From the NCBI GenBank assembly GCA_031835245.1, contig JAVKOQ010000135.1, forward strand, positions 1-64,000: DNA of 64,000 nt, written 5' to 3'. Numbering within the stretch: position 1 is the first letter of the stretch; every line of letters begins with the position of its first letter. Positions 52,389 to 64,000 of the stretch are shown here, piece after piece. A model generated the notes under the pieces. It saw only the letters and a list, made by a program, of their open reading frames with translations, was not told the DNA's origin and ran no database searches. The stretch is from Balamuthia mandrillaris (lineage: Eukaryota; Discosea; Longamoebia; Balamuthiidae). The position numbers and the translations under genes are program-made.

Positions 52389-54471
52389 ATGCAAGTCGAT
52401 CGCTCATCAATCGAAGAGGCGCAACAAGAACAGCGAACGAAGGAGCACTCTTCGTCTTATTATGCTTCTTGTTCTTCTTCTTCTTCTTCCAACCAACAGC
52501 AAAAACAAGTCCTCTCACGAAAGGAGAGGAAACGTCTGGCAAAGAAGCTGAAACGAAAGCAACGCCGACAGCACGCAGCCAAACAGGTAGTAGAGGGAGC
52601 AGCGACCAAAGCAGAGGAAGAGGAGGAAGTATGGAGGGAAGAGATGGAGCGAGAGCGACGGCTGTGGGAAGAAAACGAGATAGAGATTCAGGCACGGCTT
52701 GCGCAACGGGCCGAGCAACAGCTTCGTGAGAAGGAAGAGCAGCAGGTTTTTTTTCTTCAAAGCCACAACTATCCTTTTGTTTTCCTCTCTCTCTCTCTCT
52801 CTCTCTCTTGTTGCTTCCCTTTGTGTGTGAAACGTTGGGTTGTCAGCTCCCTTAACCAACTCTCTCCTCCTCTTCTCGGCAACTTTTTTTTGGGGTACAA
52901 TGATCGCTTTTGAATCGATTCTCTTTCTTTCTCTTGACAGAGAAGAGAACAAGAGGAAGAACAGGAAAGACAACGTCGAGAGGAAGAGGCGGAAAAACAG
53001 CGGGAGAAGGAGGAAGAGCAACGTCGTGCTGCTCAAGAGCAGGCTGCTCTCGCTATTGCAAAGACAGCTGAACAGCTCCAACAGCAACAGAAGCAGGTTC
53101 GCATATTACTCCTTTTGTGTCTTCTCCTCTATTCTCTTCTCTCTTTCTTCCACTTCTCCATTCTCTTGCTTCTCCTCCTCTGAGTTCTCTTTGTCTTCTC
53201 TTTTTTGATATTTGTTCTTTCTCTCTTGTTTTCCTTTCACCTGCGAGAATCTGCCAGGAAGAGGAACAATACTGCTCCTTTTACATGAAAACAGGAGCAT
53301 GCAGGTTCGGAGATCGTTGCAGCAGAGGACATCCTATCCCTGCCCGTAGCTGCACACTTCTCTTCCAGAACATGTACGATGGACTGGACCTTCTTTGGAA
53401 GTCTGACAAAACAGCCGCCGATGATACTCTGGAGGTTCTTTCTTCTATTTCTTTCTTTTGGCTTCTTTCTTGTTTTCATTCTTGTTGCTGACTTTGTGTG
53501 AAACAAACAACCAGCACGATGAAGCATCCATAATGGCGGCCTATGAGGGTTTCTATGAGGACGTAGAACCCGAGTTTCGCAAACACGGCGCCCTTCTCCA
53601 GTTCATAGTGTGCCGCAACTTCGCTCCTCACCTTCGTGGAAACGTTTACGTACAGTATAGCACTGAGGAAGAGGCGGAGAGCGCCTATCAAGCATTCAGC
53701 CTGCGCTTCTACGCCTCACGACAGCTATACCCTCGGTTCTCCCCACCCAACGGTTCCTCCTCCTTTTGGAGAACAGCTCTTTGTGGGCATTTCCTTCGTG
53801 GACGTTGTCCTAGAGGCACGGCGTGTAACTTTCTTCATCCCTTTCGTAATCCTAATGATGCTTATTCCGCTCGCAATGCAGTGGATGAAGACAAGAAGAG
53901 AAAGGAGGATCAGGATCGAAGAAAGAGGCGAGATAAAGAGGAAGAACGAGGGGAATGGCGGCGAGATAACTATCATCATCGCAATCGAAGCCTAGATAGG
54001 GACAGAGACAGAGACAGAGACAGAGACAGAGACAGAGACAGAGACAGAGACAGAGACAGAGACAGAGACAGAGACAGAGACAGAGACAGGACAGAGACAG
54101 AACAGAACAGAGACAGAGACAGAGACAGAGACAGAGACAGAGACAGAGACAGAGACAGAGACAGAGACAGAGACAGAGACAGAGACAGAGACAGAGACAG
54201 AGACAGAGACAGAGACAGAGACAAGGGTAGAGGCAGAAAAAGGAGGAGGGATGAGGATAGAGGAACAGAGCAAGATAAAAGAGAAAGAAGCGGGACCAGG
54301 AGCAAAAGTCGCAAAGAAAATAGCAACTCATCATCTGAAAAACGAAAGAGGGAGAGAAGTTCAACAAAAGGAGGCCCAGCCAAAACAGAAAACCGGGAAG
54401 AAAGCGAAACAGAGCCAAAGCGGCCAAAGGTTCATCCACAAGAAAGCAACCCAAACAAACAACACTGCTGA
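52389..54471 (+). CDS. ZRSR2: ZRSR2 / U2AF35-related protein (minor-spliceosome 3' splice-site factor)
   Basis: Four exons: 52389-about 52744, about 52941-53095, about 53258-53432, about 53515-54471. The N-terminus is Ser/Gln-rich, then a long Glu/Arg coiled coil as in ZRSR2. CCCH finger 1 reads CSFYMKTGACRFGDRCSRGH. The UHM domain shows LLQFIVCRNFAPHLRGNVYVQY. CCCH finger 2 reads CGHFLRGRCPRGTACNFLH, followed by FRNPND. U2AF35 lacks the long N-terminal coiled coil, so ZRSR2 is the better fit. In animals it recognises U12-type 3' splice sites. The C-terminal tail is an exceptional Asp-Arg repeat encoded by GACAGA units, in place of the usual Arg-Ser domain. No disruption is seen. Confidence 0.93.
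53999..54222 (+). repeat. (GACAGA)n coding hexamer repeat, Asp-Arg tail of ZRSR2
   Basis: More than 30 nearly identical hexamers in two blocks separated by ACAGAACAGAAC. Codons are always GAC and AGA, which shows recent slippage expansion. Confidence 0.95.
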
Positions 54472-54645
54472 CCGATAAGAGTAAGGTTTCATTGGAGAAC
54501 AAAACAAACAACTTTGTTGTTGTTTATTTATGCTGCTGCTTCTTCTTCAACCTTCAAAAGCTCTCTCTGTTCTTCGTTCACAGCAGCTATCATCAGCTTG
54601 TTTCTCCTTCTCTGTATGTGCAATCAATCCTCCTTTCTCTTATGC

Positions 54646-57600
54646 TTAGTCATGTTTTGAGTCGTCCCTTGAACTGGAGCGAGGGCTATAGCTGGGACTG
54701 CTCGGGCTGTAGGCCGGCGAGCTCGGTGAGTAAGTGGGAGAGGAAGGGCTATAGCTCGGACTGGAGGGGCTATAACGAGGGCTCGACGGACTATAAGCCG
54801 GAGAGCTAGGAGAATAGCTTGGAGAGGAAGGAGAGTAAGCGGGAGAAGAAGGAGAGTAGCTCGGAGAAGAAGGAGAGTAAGATGGTGAAGAAGGAGAGTA
54901 GCTTGGGGAGGATGGGGAGTAGGCGGGAGAAGAGGGAGAGTAACTGGGAGAAGATGGGCTGTACGCTGGAGAAGAGGGAGAGTAGCTCGGAGAGGAAGGA
55001 GAGTAACTGGGAGAGGAAGGAGAGTAGCTCGGTGAGGTAGGAGAGTAACTGGGACTTGTAGGTGAGTAACTGGGTGAAGTGGGGGAGTAACTAGGAGAAG
55101 TTGGGCTATAACTTGGAGAAGTGGGGGAGTAACTTGGGGAAGTTGGGCTATAACTGGGACTTGTAGGAGAGTAACTGGGAGAAGTGGGGCTATAGGCAGG
55201 AGAGGTAGGACTATACTTCGGCGAAGTGGGACTATAGGCAGGAGAGGTAGGGCTGTAACCCGGTGAGGTGGGGCTATAACCTGGCGAAGTGGGACTGTAG
55301 CCAGGCGAAGTGGGGCTATAGCCAGGGGAGGTAGGACTATAACCGGGAGAGGTGGGGCTATATCCAGGAGAAGTGGGACTATAGCCAGGGGAGGAAGGAC
55401 TATAACCAGGAGAGGTGGGACTGTAGACACCGGGGCTGGAGGGAGAGAAAGAACCGCCTCTGCTCGGAGAAAACTCGCCGTAGGCGTCCATGTAAGGGGA
55501 GAATTGGCCGCTGGGGGTGGCCATAGGGCTGCCGCGATAGAGCGGCGTTCGCCCGTCCTCAACGAAAGGTGTGCGAGAGGGAGAGGCGGCGTCGTAGTAA
55601 GGACCCCCTTGGCCATCCATATTACCCGTTACGAAGGGAATCTCCATCGCGTCCTTCAGCATGACCTCATCCAAGAAGAGGTCAAAGCAGCCGGTGCCTA
55701 AAGGAGGCAACTGTCCAAGGATGATGTTCTCGGTGACGCCCTTCAGGTTGTCCAGCTCGGCAAAGGTGGCAGCTTCCAAGAGGATGTCCGCTGTCTCCTC
55801 GAAAGAGCATCTCATAAGGGGACCTGTCTCCACCCTATTGAGGCCGTGCCTAGTGATGGCCATGAGGGTGCCACGATATGTCATGATGTCGGCGAGGATG
55901 GCCAAGTGGCGGTAGTTCACGTAGGAGCCGTCAAAGGAGATGACATTACGCAACTCTTTCAGGAGGGCACCACGAACGGCTTCAATGCCGAGCACCTCGC
56001 AGATCTCGATGATGTTGTTGGAGGTAGTGCGCGTGTGGTCCACGTTGGGATAGCTCAGCGCGGCCAAGAGGTTGCAGCCCTCTGTGTCAAGGATCCACTC
56101 AGTAGTCTTGCCACAGCTGCCATCCTCCGAAAAGGATACTTGCTCCTTGTCCTCACGCATCAGCACGCGGCGAATGCCTTCGATACCTTTCAGAGACATC
56201 TCTGTGAGCATGTTGCTCTCGATTTGTTTGAGGAATACATCGTCGTCTCCACCGGCGCTGCCCTCTTCCTGTACTTTACCCTCGTCCTCGTTCATGATAC
56301 GAATGCGTAGAATGAGCTTATCGGCGTTATCGTCGTTGTATATACAGTTGAGATCTCCACCGAAATCGACGTGGATGTGCTCCGCAATGTCGCTGAGGGT
56401 GAGCTTCGCGTCCGTCATTTGCTCGCGGTCGAGCTCTATTCTCAGCAACCAGGGCGAGATGTTCTCAATCTTGAAGTCCTCAGCAGGCATGATGTAGAAC
56501 GCCTTAACGAAGTCTTGGTCCTCTTTGATCACTGTATTCAAGGGGTCCGGGTCGTAATAGATTTCCGTAACGGAGGTAACGCCGCGCAAAGTGGTGTGCT
56601 GCAATGCGCTTTGCACCTTCTTGGCTTCCTCGTGATCCCTGGCGCAGTGCGGCTTCAGGTAGACGGTGAGAGAAGGGGTCTTGATGGTCTGTGCTAAGTT
56701 GATGATCTCTTTGAGACGAGGCACACCCAGAGTGACGTTCTTGGAGGAGTTGCCAGCAAAGTGGAATGTGTTGAGCGTCATTTGAGTAGCAGGTTCTCCG
56801 ATGGATTGAGCGGCCAAGGCTCCCACGCACTCTCCTGGATGGGCGAGAGCAAGCTGGAAGCGACTCTCTATTTCTCCCAACAGCCAGTCAAAGGAGGTGC
56901 TGTCGAGGCGATACTCTTTGATGACGCGCTTCGAGGCCAGGGTGGAGCGCAAGTGGATGCAAAACAACAGAGTAGCGTTGGTTTGTGCCTCTCTGCTGAC
57001 AGGATCGTTGCCGATCACCACGTAGAGTCGTTCCATGAGCAGCTCCAGCCCCTCAATCACCTTGCATGGATGGAGGTCGCTGGTGCGGCGCATGTCCGAG
57101 TGGAAAGTCTTCTGAGCGTTCCAAATGAGACGTTTGAGATTGACGGGAAGGGGCCAATCAGACTCTCCAGAGGGAATGATAGTCTTCCGCATGAGGTTTC
57201 TGTCCTCCAGGATGCGCTGAAACTCCTGTTCGATGGCATGTCGTGCTTCTGAGGAGGTTCGGATTTCTTCGATAATGTCAGGATCCATATAGCCTTCTCC
57301 AAAGTTCGGGTCATCAGGATTGAAGCGGTAGACCTCCTCCAGCGCCGAGTTGCTCATTCTTATAGAGTCGATGGGCTGTTTTTCCACCTTGCCAGCATCC
57401 ATGCCATCCTCTCCGTACAAGAATTGGATGACATCGCCGAGAGAGTTCCTAACGGTGCCGTCATATCGCACCATGACGTCCTCCATCGCCTTCACCAGCC
57501 TTCTTTGGATGTAACCCGTTTCGGAAGTCTTTACAGCTGTATCGATCAAACCCTCGCGACCACCCATAGCATGAAAGAAGAACTCCTGCGGAGTAAGTCC

Positions 57601-59738
57601 TCTCAGGTAAGAGTTCTCCACAAAGCCACGACTCTCGGGGCCATAGTCATCCTTGACGAAGTGAGGCAATGTCCTGGCTTTGAAGTTGAAGGGGATACGG
57701 CGACCTTCTACGTTCTGCTGTCCTACACAAGCAATGATCTGTGCAATGTTGATGGAGGAACCTTTGGAACCAGCCGTTACCATGCGCTTGATGTTGTTGT
57801 TTCGTTTGAGAGAGGCCTGAGCAGCTTTACCAGCCTGGCTACCGGCGTGGTTGAGCTTTTGGTTGACATGGAACTCAAAAGAGTCCATCAGCGTCATGCC
57901 TGCTTTTCTGTCCATCTGATTGGAGCGGACCTGGATTTGCAGTTCCTTGACCTGCGCAGCCGCATCTCGAATGGTCTTTTGAATGGTGGTCAAGGTCGCG
58001 TCATCAGCGATGGTGTCGCTAATACCGACGGTGAAGCCATGATGCAGCACCCAGTAGTTGACCAGGCATTGAGCCTGATTCAAGAACTGTTTGGCCACCT
58101 CGGGAGAGTGCTCGTTCATGATGACATGGATCAAGCTTCCTTCGGCAGAACCCAAGCTGCGTTTGTCCAGAATGCCGCAGAGCAGCTCTCCCAGCTCGAT
58201 GAGTACTTTAGTATCGGTGGGAGAGATCTCGGCGTGAGGGTGCTCAAATTCCTTGTCGGGATGGTCGTTGGATATACGTCTTAGATTGATGTTGTTAGGG
58301 ATGATCATGGAGAAGATCTGTTTGCCCGTCCACAGCTGTTTGGGTTTGAGGATGGCAGGAACGGGAATTCTTCCATCAAAGTTATCTAACCACATGAGGA
58401 TGTTCATGACCACGTCCTTCTCGATGAAGGTGTCTCGTGAGGTGATGAGATGGGAACCCAAGAGGGTATCCTGCACCAAGCCGATAACAGGACGATTGGA
58501 CTGAGGCGTCACAATCTGCTTGGGCACCATCATCAGCTCCATCACCTCCGCCCTGGCCCCAAAGGACTGCGGCACGTGCATGTTCATCTCGTCGCCGTCA
58601 AAGTCAGCGTTGTAGGGTGTAGTTACGGACAAGTTCAGCCGAAAGGTGGAGTAGGGCATGACCCTGATCTTGTGACCCATCATAGACATTTTGTGAAGAG
58701 AGGGCTGTCGATTGAAGATGATCACGTCACCGTTCTGGATGTGTCTCTCTACCTTGTAACCATACTCCAAGTGGATGTTGCTGGGGTTGACAAAGCGAAG
58801 GTCGAGCCGCTGCCCATCGTCTCGAATGACGTACTTGGCACCAGGGTGCTCGCTGGGGCCGTTTCGAATGAGCTCGTACATCCGCTCTCGGTTGAACGGG
58901 GTGACGATCTCGGGGTATGTCAGGGTGAGTGCGATGGAGCGAGGAACACCCACCTCATCAATGCTGAGGTTGGGATCCGGCGTGATTACCGTACGAGCGG
59001 AAAAGTCCACACGTTTGCCCATAAGATTGCCTCGAATACGACCCTCCTTGCCCCTCAGTCGCTGCTTGATAGACTTAAGGGCTCGGCTGCCGCTGCGCAC
59101 AGTGGACTGAGGCAGGCCTGGAATTTCATTCTCTGTGAATGTGGCGATGTGGTACTGCAGCAGCTCCAAGAATTGGGTGATGATGTGAGCGGCTGTACCG
59201 TCAGCCTCCTGCTGCCTCAAGCTGGTATTGGCCTTGATGATATCGGCCAGTTTGTGTGTAAGATCGTCCTCCCCTCTCGCCGTGCTGTCCATCATGATGG
59301 AAGGGCGAACGGGTGGAGGCGGGATAGGCAGAACAGTCAGTATCATCCAATCCGGCCGTGCATACTTGGGGTCCAGTCCCATCGCCCGACAGTCATCGTC
59401 GCTGATGCGCTTCAGAATGTTGTGTACCACCTCCGCCGTTAACACCTTCTTCTTCTCCACGTTGGCATCTTCCGAGACATTTTTAAACTCTGCGGTGACC
59501 TTAAGTCCATCTTTGGAGATTTTCGGTTGATAGTTGCCACAGCCGCCATGGCTCTTTCTTTTCTTTACGACCGTTCCCTCTTCCGTCTCTTCCGTTTCGT
59601 CTATCTCATCGCCTCCTTCACATACATTTTTTGTTTGACATATTTTGTACACGCGCTGAAATCTATGCTTCGTGTTTTTGATCTCTTGTGCTTCTCTAAA
59701 ACGCGGGTCGTTCTTATTTTTGGAGCAGTTGGGTCAGT

Positions 59739-59770
<32 letters not shown>

Positions 59771-60211
59771 TGCAGAGTGCAGAGAAAGAACAAACCTCAT
59801 CAGACAGCAGTTTCGAGCAATGAAAGCAGACGCAGCGCAGGACCTTGACCACAGTTTTGAGAAAACCGATGTTGTACATTGGCTTGGCGAGGTCCAAGTG
59901 TCCAAAGTGACCGGGACACTCCGCCATGGAGCCCGAACAGGTCTGACACTTGATGTGCCTGTCCACCGTGCCCATGCGGGGATCCAACAGTCCTTTTATT
60001 TTGGGGCGTCCATTTTCGTAGGCCTCATGAAACTCGATCTTTGCCACTGACATTTGTCGCTGGAAGAAGGAAAAAAATGATCAGCTATGAGAGCAAGAAG
60101 CGAGAAGCGAGAGAGGGGCTCACTTACGATTTCATCAGGGCTCAAGATGCCAAACTGGACTTTCTTCACTTTGGCCAGCTCGGCCGGTGAGTGAGCAAAC
60201 GACTGCGCCAT
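54646..60211 (-). CDS. POLR2A: RNA polymerase II largest subunit RPB1
   Basis: Exons are 60211-60128, 60059-59796 and 59712-54646, about 1,800 residues. The start reads [21 protein letters not shown], and exon 2 has the clamp zinc motif [17 protein letters not shown]. The catalytic loop is [15 protein letters not shown]. The bridge helix and trigger loop regions are intact ([34 protein letters not shown]). The C-terminal domain has about 36 heptads. The first 19 or so are mostly YSPTSPx, with Gly at position 7 then Ser; the rest are YSPSSPx. Repeat 10 has Lys7 and a late one Arg7, followed by SRDDSKHD. The 5.07-kb last exon is unusually long for this intron-rich region. It is convergent with ZRSR2, 175 bp between stops. 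Confidence 0.99.
59738..59770 (-). repeat. (GA)n in RPB1 intron 2 (CT on the sense strand)
   Basis: The intron between exons 2 and 3 starts GTTTGTTC and carries this CT run within about 30 bases of the donor. Confidence 0.9.
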
Positions 60212-60646
60212 TCTCTCCTCTCTCTACGGAACGGAAAAACAAAAAAATAAAGTTGGCAGAGAGCCTTTTTTTCTTTTGTGATTGATGATTTTTTGATAAA
60301 AAATATTTTTTTTCTTTTGATTATTATTTTTTTTTTCACTTGCTACTTTCTTCGTATTCACACTTCAAAGGAACAAAGAAAAAAAAAAGCAGCCAAAAAC
60401 GCCTCTCTCTCTCTCTTCTTTTTTTGCGTTTCACTCCCCTTCTCCCCCACTACTACTTTTTTTTTTTCGCGTAGGGAAAAGGAGCTGCTTTTTTTCCCCC
60501 CTTTTTTTGCTTGCGCGAAAGAAAAGAAAAAGAGAAAAAGAGAATATTTTGTTGGGGATAACTATTTATATGCGATGGGTGTCGACAAAAAGAACCCTCG
60601 GCTTTCCTGATTGGTGGATGAAACTTCGCCGAAAGTTAGCGGTTGT
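60212..60646 (-). promoter_or_regulatory. RPB1 upstream region and GNL1 3' flank
   Basis: 435 bp of T-rich sequence. It contains a TGTCGACA palindrome at 60581-60588 and a CCAAT-box core (ATTGGT) at 60610, both 370-400 bp before the RPB1 start. No exon is seen. Confidence 0.4.
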
Positions 60647-63503
60647 TTAGTTGTCGACAGAGAGGCTGGCAAAGGCGTTTTGCGTCTGCTGGAACGCAGC
60701 GCCTGCTTGTTGCGTTTCTTCCGCCTCTTCTTCTTTCTCTTTCTCTTGCGTTGCTTCTTCTTCTTCTTCTTCTTCTTTTTCTTCTTCTGCGTGTTGATAT
60801 TCCTTTTGGCTGGCTCCCTCTTCTTTAGTCGTGTTGCGGTTGGGGATAGAGTCGGGGGGATAAAAGTAAAGGATCAGCCTGCCCTCGTAGGCATCCCTGA
60901 GGATCTCATTGCCGGCCCTGATGGATGTAAACAAATTGTTGTAAATAAAAAAAGGTGAGAAAAATCCGCCCCAAATGAATGCTTGTGCGTGTGTTGGATG
61001 TGCCGCGTTCCGCATATCGTATTTTGGAAAAAACCCCAGAAAAGTTTAAATTCACTCACCTGTATGTGTCCCAAGCGCCATGTCGCGTTGTGTAGGATTT
61101 CTTACGAGCAAAAGCTTCCGCCAGGCCATAGGCTGACCATTGGAAGTTGCTATCCGCGGATGGGGGCGGAGTCAGTCCGTAGATCTTCTCCAAAGGAATA
61201 CGTTCTGCCAGGAACTGGATGGATGAGTAAGGCTCCCTCACTTGGGCAATCGGGTACAGGCCACAGAGTATCTGAACAAATCAAAAGGCATGACGTTTAG
61301 CTGGAAGGCAAAAAGAGAAACTAAAAAGAGCAAAAGAAAAAGAAAACAAAGGAGAACTAAACCTGAAGAGGTCGAGGCATGTCAACGGAGGGAAAGGTCA
61401 AACCAGGACAATCGCAAAGACGAATGTCTTTAGTCAAGAAGATGGTCTGAAGGAACTTAGTGTGACCGGGAGTGGAGCTTGTGCTCACTACCTTCCTTCC
61501 CACCAGGCCGTTGATGAGAGAGGATTTGCCAACGTTGGGATGGCCCACCATGCCCACCGTCACGTAGTTTAGGTTGCGAAGATGCTCTCTCAAGGTAGCT
61601 TCGTCGGCATAGTCCAGGTCATCTTCCAACGTAGATTCAATGCCGAGTTCCCTCATTTCCCGCAGTTCCTGTTCTTTTTTACGTTTTTGTTCTCTTTCCC
61701 ATTGGGTTTCGTCATCTTCTTCTTCTTCTTCACCTTCCTCTTCCTCTTCCTCTCCATCTCCATCACGTGTATGCTCTTCTTCCTCTTTTTCTTCACTTTC
61801 TTCCTCTTCAGGCTGTTCTTCCTCTTCAGAGTCAATGACTCTTTGTTTGTCTTGATGTTTTTTGTTTTGGCCCTTACTAGCTTGTGTGGCTTTCTTGTGG
61901 TCCTGTCGTTGTTTGGCATGACCTCCCTGCTGTTTCGCTTTTGACTGATGCGCTTGCTTCTTCTTGCCATGTTTATTAACTGTCTTTTCTTCCTCTTCTT
62001 CCTCTTCCTCCACTTCTTCGTCGTCAGCACTAATCTGTTTGCCGGTCTTGCTTTGGGAACCAGGGTGCTGGCGTGTCTGTTGGGCACGCTTCTTTCTCTC
62101 CCTTCGTTTCCTATCCCTTTCTTTTTTGATGTCAGCTCTAGCCCAGTCGTCCTCGTCGCTAGTATCAACTTCCCGCGATGCCTTTTGCTGCTTTCCTTGC
62201 TTTTGTTTCGCGGGTTGCTTCTTCCTCTTGGTGTTAACTTGCTCTTTATCTTCCTCGCTATCTTCGGCTTCGCCCTCGTTTTCGTCGCTCAGTACTCTCT
62301 CATAGGAAGGTGATTCTATCACAAGCTCCTCATCGTCATCATCGCTTTCGTATTCTGAGGAGCGATCTGCTTCTTCATCCTCGTGTTTGGGTGCTGGTGG
62401 TCGGATGACTGCGTTTCCTCGTTTCACTCCAAAGGAGGCCCAAGTGGCGATAAGACCTTCCTTTCCTACTGCTCTGTACTTCTTTCTCATCCTCTTTTTT
62501 CTTTTCTTTTCAATCTCAACGTCTGCGTCCGTGCCTAGAGTGATACCTTCGTCGTGGGGGAAGGAGGTGAAGCTGACAACCTTTAACTCTGGATACCTCT
62601 TCTCGAAGTACCTGACCCATGCTGCTAATATATCTTCAGCAACAAGATCAATCTAAGCATTAAAAGTCAATAATAATAGCAAAGAAGAAATGGGAGAAAA
62701 AAAAAAGACAAACCTTGTTGAGCACCAGCATTATGGGCTTGCGGTGATCTTCTACAACGTACTTATAGAGGGATGGAGGAAAGTGGAACAATGGATGTCG
62801 TGCGTCTGCCACAACCACGAGGATGTCGCTTCTCTCTATAACTCTCCACAGCTGTCTCCATACCTATTATTCCAGCACGACCACTAGAGTCAATAGCTCT
62901 TCTCCCTTTCTCCTGCGTTGTTTTTCTTTCTCTGCGCTCTGCTCTTGGCTTTCTGCTCTCTCTCTCTCTCTCTCTCTCTCTCACATACCTCTAGGTTGTG
63001 CTCGAACCAGTTAAGGCGCTCTTGAGGATAGTTCTTGTAGATGGTGTCCAACCAGTGCTCAAAGTACTGCTGCTCGTTCCTTTCCAGCTGCTGCTTGGAC
63101 ATATTATAGTTCCAGGCGGGCCGCTTGGGCATGCTGATGAACTGGCGGGCAAAATAGTCCTCCGCTATCCTGGACTTCCATCGATGCAACGGCTTTTGGC
63201 TTGCAAACTTCCTTTTGTCGACCTCTGCTTTTGTTTCTTTCTCGAATACAGTTCTCAATCTGTGGTTTTCAAAAATAAATAACGAAAAGAAAAGAAGAAC
63301 GAAAAAGAAGAAGAAGAAGAGAGGAAAAACGACGTACTTGTTCTTGGTTTCAACGGGAGCGTGGACGGCAGCACGTTTGATTTGTCGCCGCGTGCGCTCC
63401 TCGGTGGCGGGAGACTGCTGCTGCTCCTTCTGAAGGCGCTTCTTCTCCCGTTTGGCCTTGAGCTGCTCCTTTTTCTTCCTGCTACCAAAGGGCTTGGCAC
63501 GTC

Positions 63504-63507
<4 letters not shown>
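60647..63507 (-). CDS. GNL1: Circularly permuted GTPase GNL1
   Basis: YlqF/HSR1-family GTPase with permuted G motifs. About six exons. The start reads MGRAKPFGSRKKKEQLKAK, matching the GNL1 N-terminus (PFSVKQKKKQL). Conserved blocks include RPAWNYNMSKQQLERNE, WFEHNLE joined to VWRQLWRVIE, DARHPLFHFPPSLYKYV, LVLNKI joined to DL (G4), TSFPHDEG, then GHPNVGKSSLINGLVG (G1), STPGHTKFLQTIF (G2), LCDCPGLTFPS (G3) and YPIAQVREPYSSI. Between G5 and G1 lies a Lys/Glu-rich low-complexity insert of about 250 residues, and the C-terminus is also Glu-rich. GNL1 is close to the 60S-export GTPase LSG1, but the N-terminal block and PIAQ...EPY favour GNL1. A ribosome-related role is inferred. Confidence 0.93.
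62957..62982 (+). repeat. (CT)n in GNL1 intron (GA on the sense strand)
   Basis: One of the few exceptions to the CT-on-sense rule: the GNL1 intron starts GTATGTGAGAGAG. Confidence 0.85.
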
Positions 63508-63547
<40 letters not shown>

Positions 63548-64000
63548 CCTCAGCAGCAAGCCAGTGGTCTCGGGCGGGGGTAGGGTAGGGTATGCACGCT
63601 TGAGTGTTTTAGGCTGCAACAACGTCGTTTGTCTGCTACTCTTTTTTTTATTTTTTGCAGATATCAATCCTTAAATTTAAGGTGATGTCGACAAGAATAA
63701 AGCAAACAAAATTTTCCGAGTAAATAATTGAAAACGAACCCTCAGGATTTTTTAAATAAAAAAGGCGGGAAAAAAAAAACGGGGTAGCAACGAAGAGGTG
63801 TTGGCGGGGTGGGGGTGACACCATAGAGGGGAGGAGAGCAACCCATCCATCTGTTGCACTCTGGGTAGCACCATTCTGTTTGTTTTTTTTGCTTGGGTTC
63901 CAGTTAAATGCAGAACTGAAGAGGCAAAAAAAAAAAGACCAACAAACAACCTTCCGCCACCTACAGATACAAACTCCAAATAAGACAGGCCAACAAACAA
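63508..64000 (-). promoter_or_regulatory. GNL1 upstream region with CT run, TGTCGACA and E2F-like site
   Basis: 493 bp. (CT)n lies at 63510-63544 directly before the GNL1 start. TGTCGACA is at 63686-63693 and GGCGGGAAA (E2F-like) at 63764-63772. An open frame at the right edge (minus strand, 63752-64000) has no recognisable content, and I do not call a gene. Confidence 0.45.

Noticed and set aside
54624-55616. 330-residue minus-strand ORF rich in Pro/Leu
   Set aside because: Out-of-frame reading of the RPB1 heptad repeats.
63752-64000. Partial gene at the right edge (minus strand)
   Set aside because: No conserved content, low-complexity start, and no splice context visible; could be the edge of an unseen gene, but I cannot support it.

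Overview
This is a gene-dense stretch of a eukaryotic nuclear genome, almost certainly from a unicellular protist. It holds about 17 protein genes on both strands, most of them broken by short GT-AG introns (about 60-150 bp), with TAA, TAG and TGA all used as stops. There are no operons, rRNAs or recognisable tRNAs. Mitochondrial genes (PCCB, NDUFAF3, uS10m) point to an aerobic cell. A gene that matches the TSET/TPLATE-complex subunit TTRAY1 argues against an animal or fungus, since that complex is known from plants, Dictyostelium, Naegleria and scattered protists. I cannot name the species.

Layout. 1-4.9 kb: an APE-type LINE with two intact ORFs joined by an ATGA overlap. 5.0-12.1 kb (-): a very large unidentified ARM-like protein with a C-terminal membrane segment. 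12.7-13.2 kb (+): an unlisted three-exon gene for a 94-residue Cys-rich, probably lipidated and tail-anchored protein, found by splicing by eye. 13.6-18.3 kb: a small secreted protein (+) and a 1,395-residue secreted protein (-) with a degenerate trypsin-like domain, DUF4215-like Cys repeats and nine cadherin-like repeats. 18.9-23.2 kb (+): a terminal uridylyltransferase and an intronless orphan. 23.3-25.8 kb (-): PCCB. 26.1 kb (+): a small secreted six-Cys protein. 26.6-35.2 kb: MCM8 (-) and SMC3 (+), divergent around an E2F-like site. 35.5-38.4 kb (-): U2 snRNP A' and a charged coiled-coil protein. 39.6-41.3 kb (+): PP2C. 41.4-46.1 kb (-): TTRAY1. 46.3-49.2 kb: NDUFAF3 (+), uS10m (-) and a small orphan (+). 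49.6-51.6 kb (-): CaMK-like kinase. 52.4-54.5 kb (+): ZRSR2. 54.6-60.2 kb (-): RPB1 with a heptad CTD. 60.6-63.5 kb (-): GNL1.

The genes are mostly core housekeeping: transcription (RPB1), splicing (U2A', ZRSR2), chromosome maintenance (SMC3, MCM8), ribosome and mitochondrial functions, and membrane traffic (TTRAY1). Two facts fit together: ZRSR2 is the factor for the 3' splice site of U12-type introns, and SMC3 in the same window carries what looks like a U12-type AT-AC intron. Other standout features are CT microsatellites placed just downstream of 5' splice sites and strand-biased with transcription, a CTD split into a Thr4 half and a Ser4 half, and the secreted pseudo-protease.
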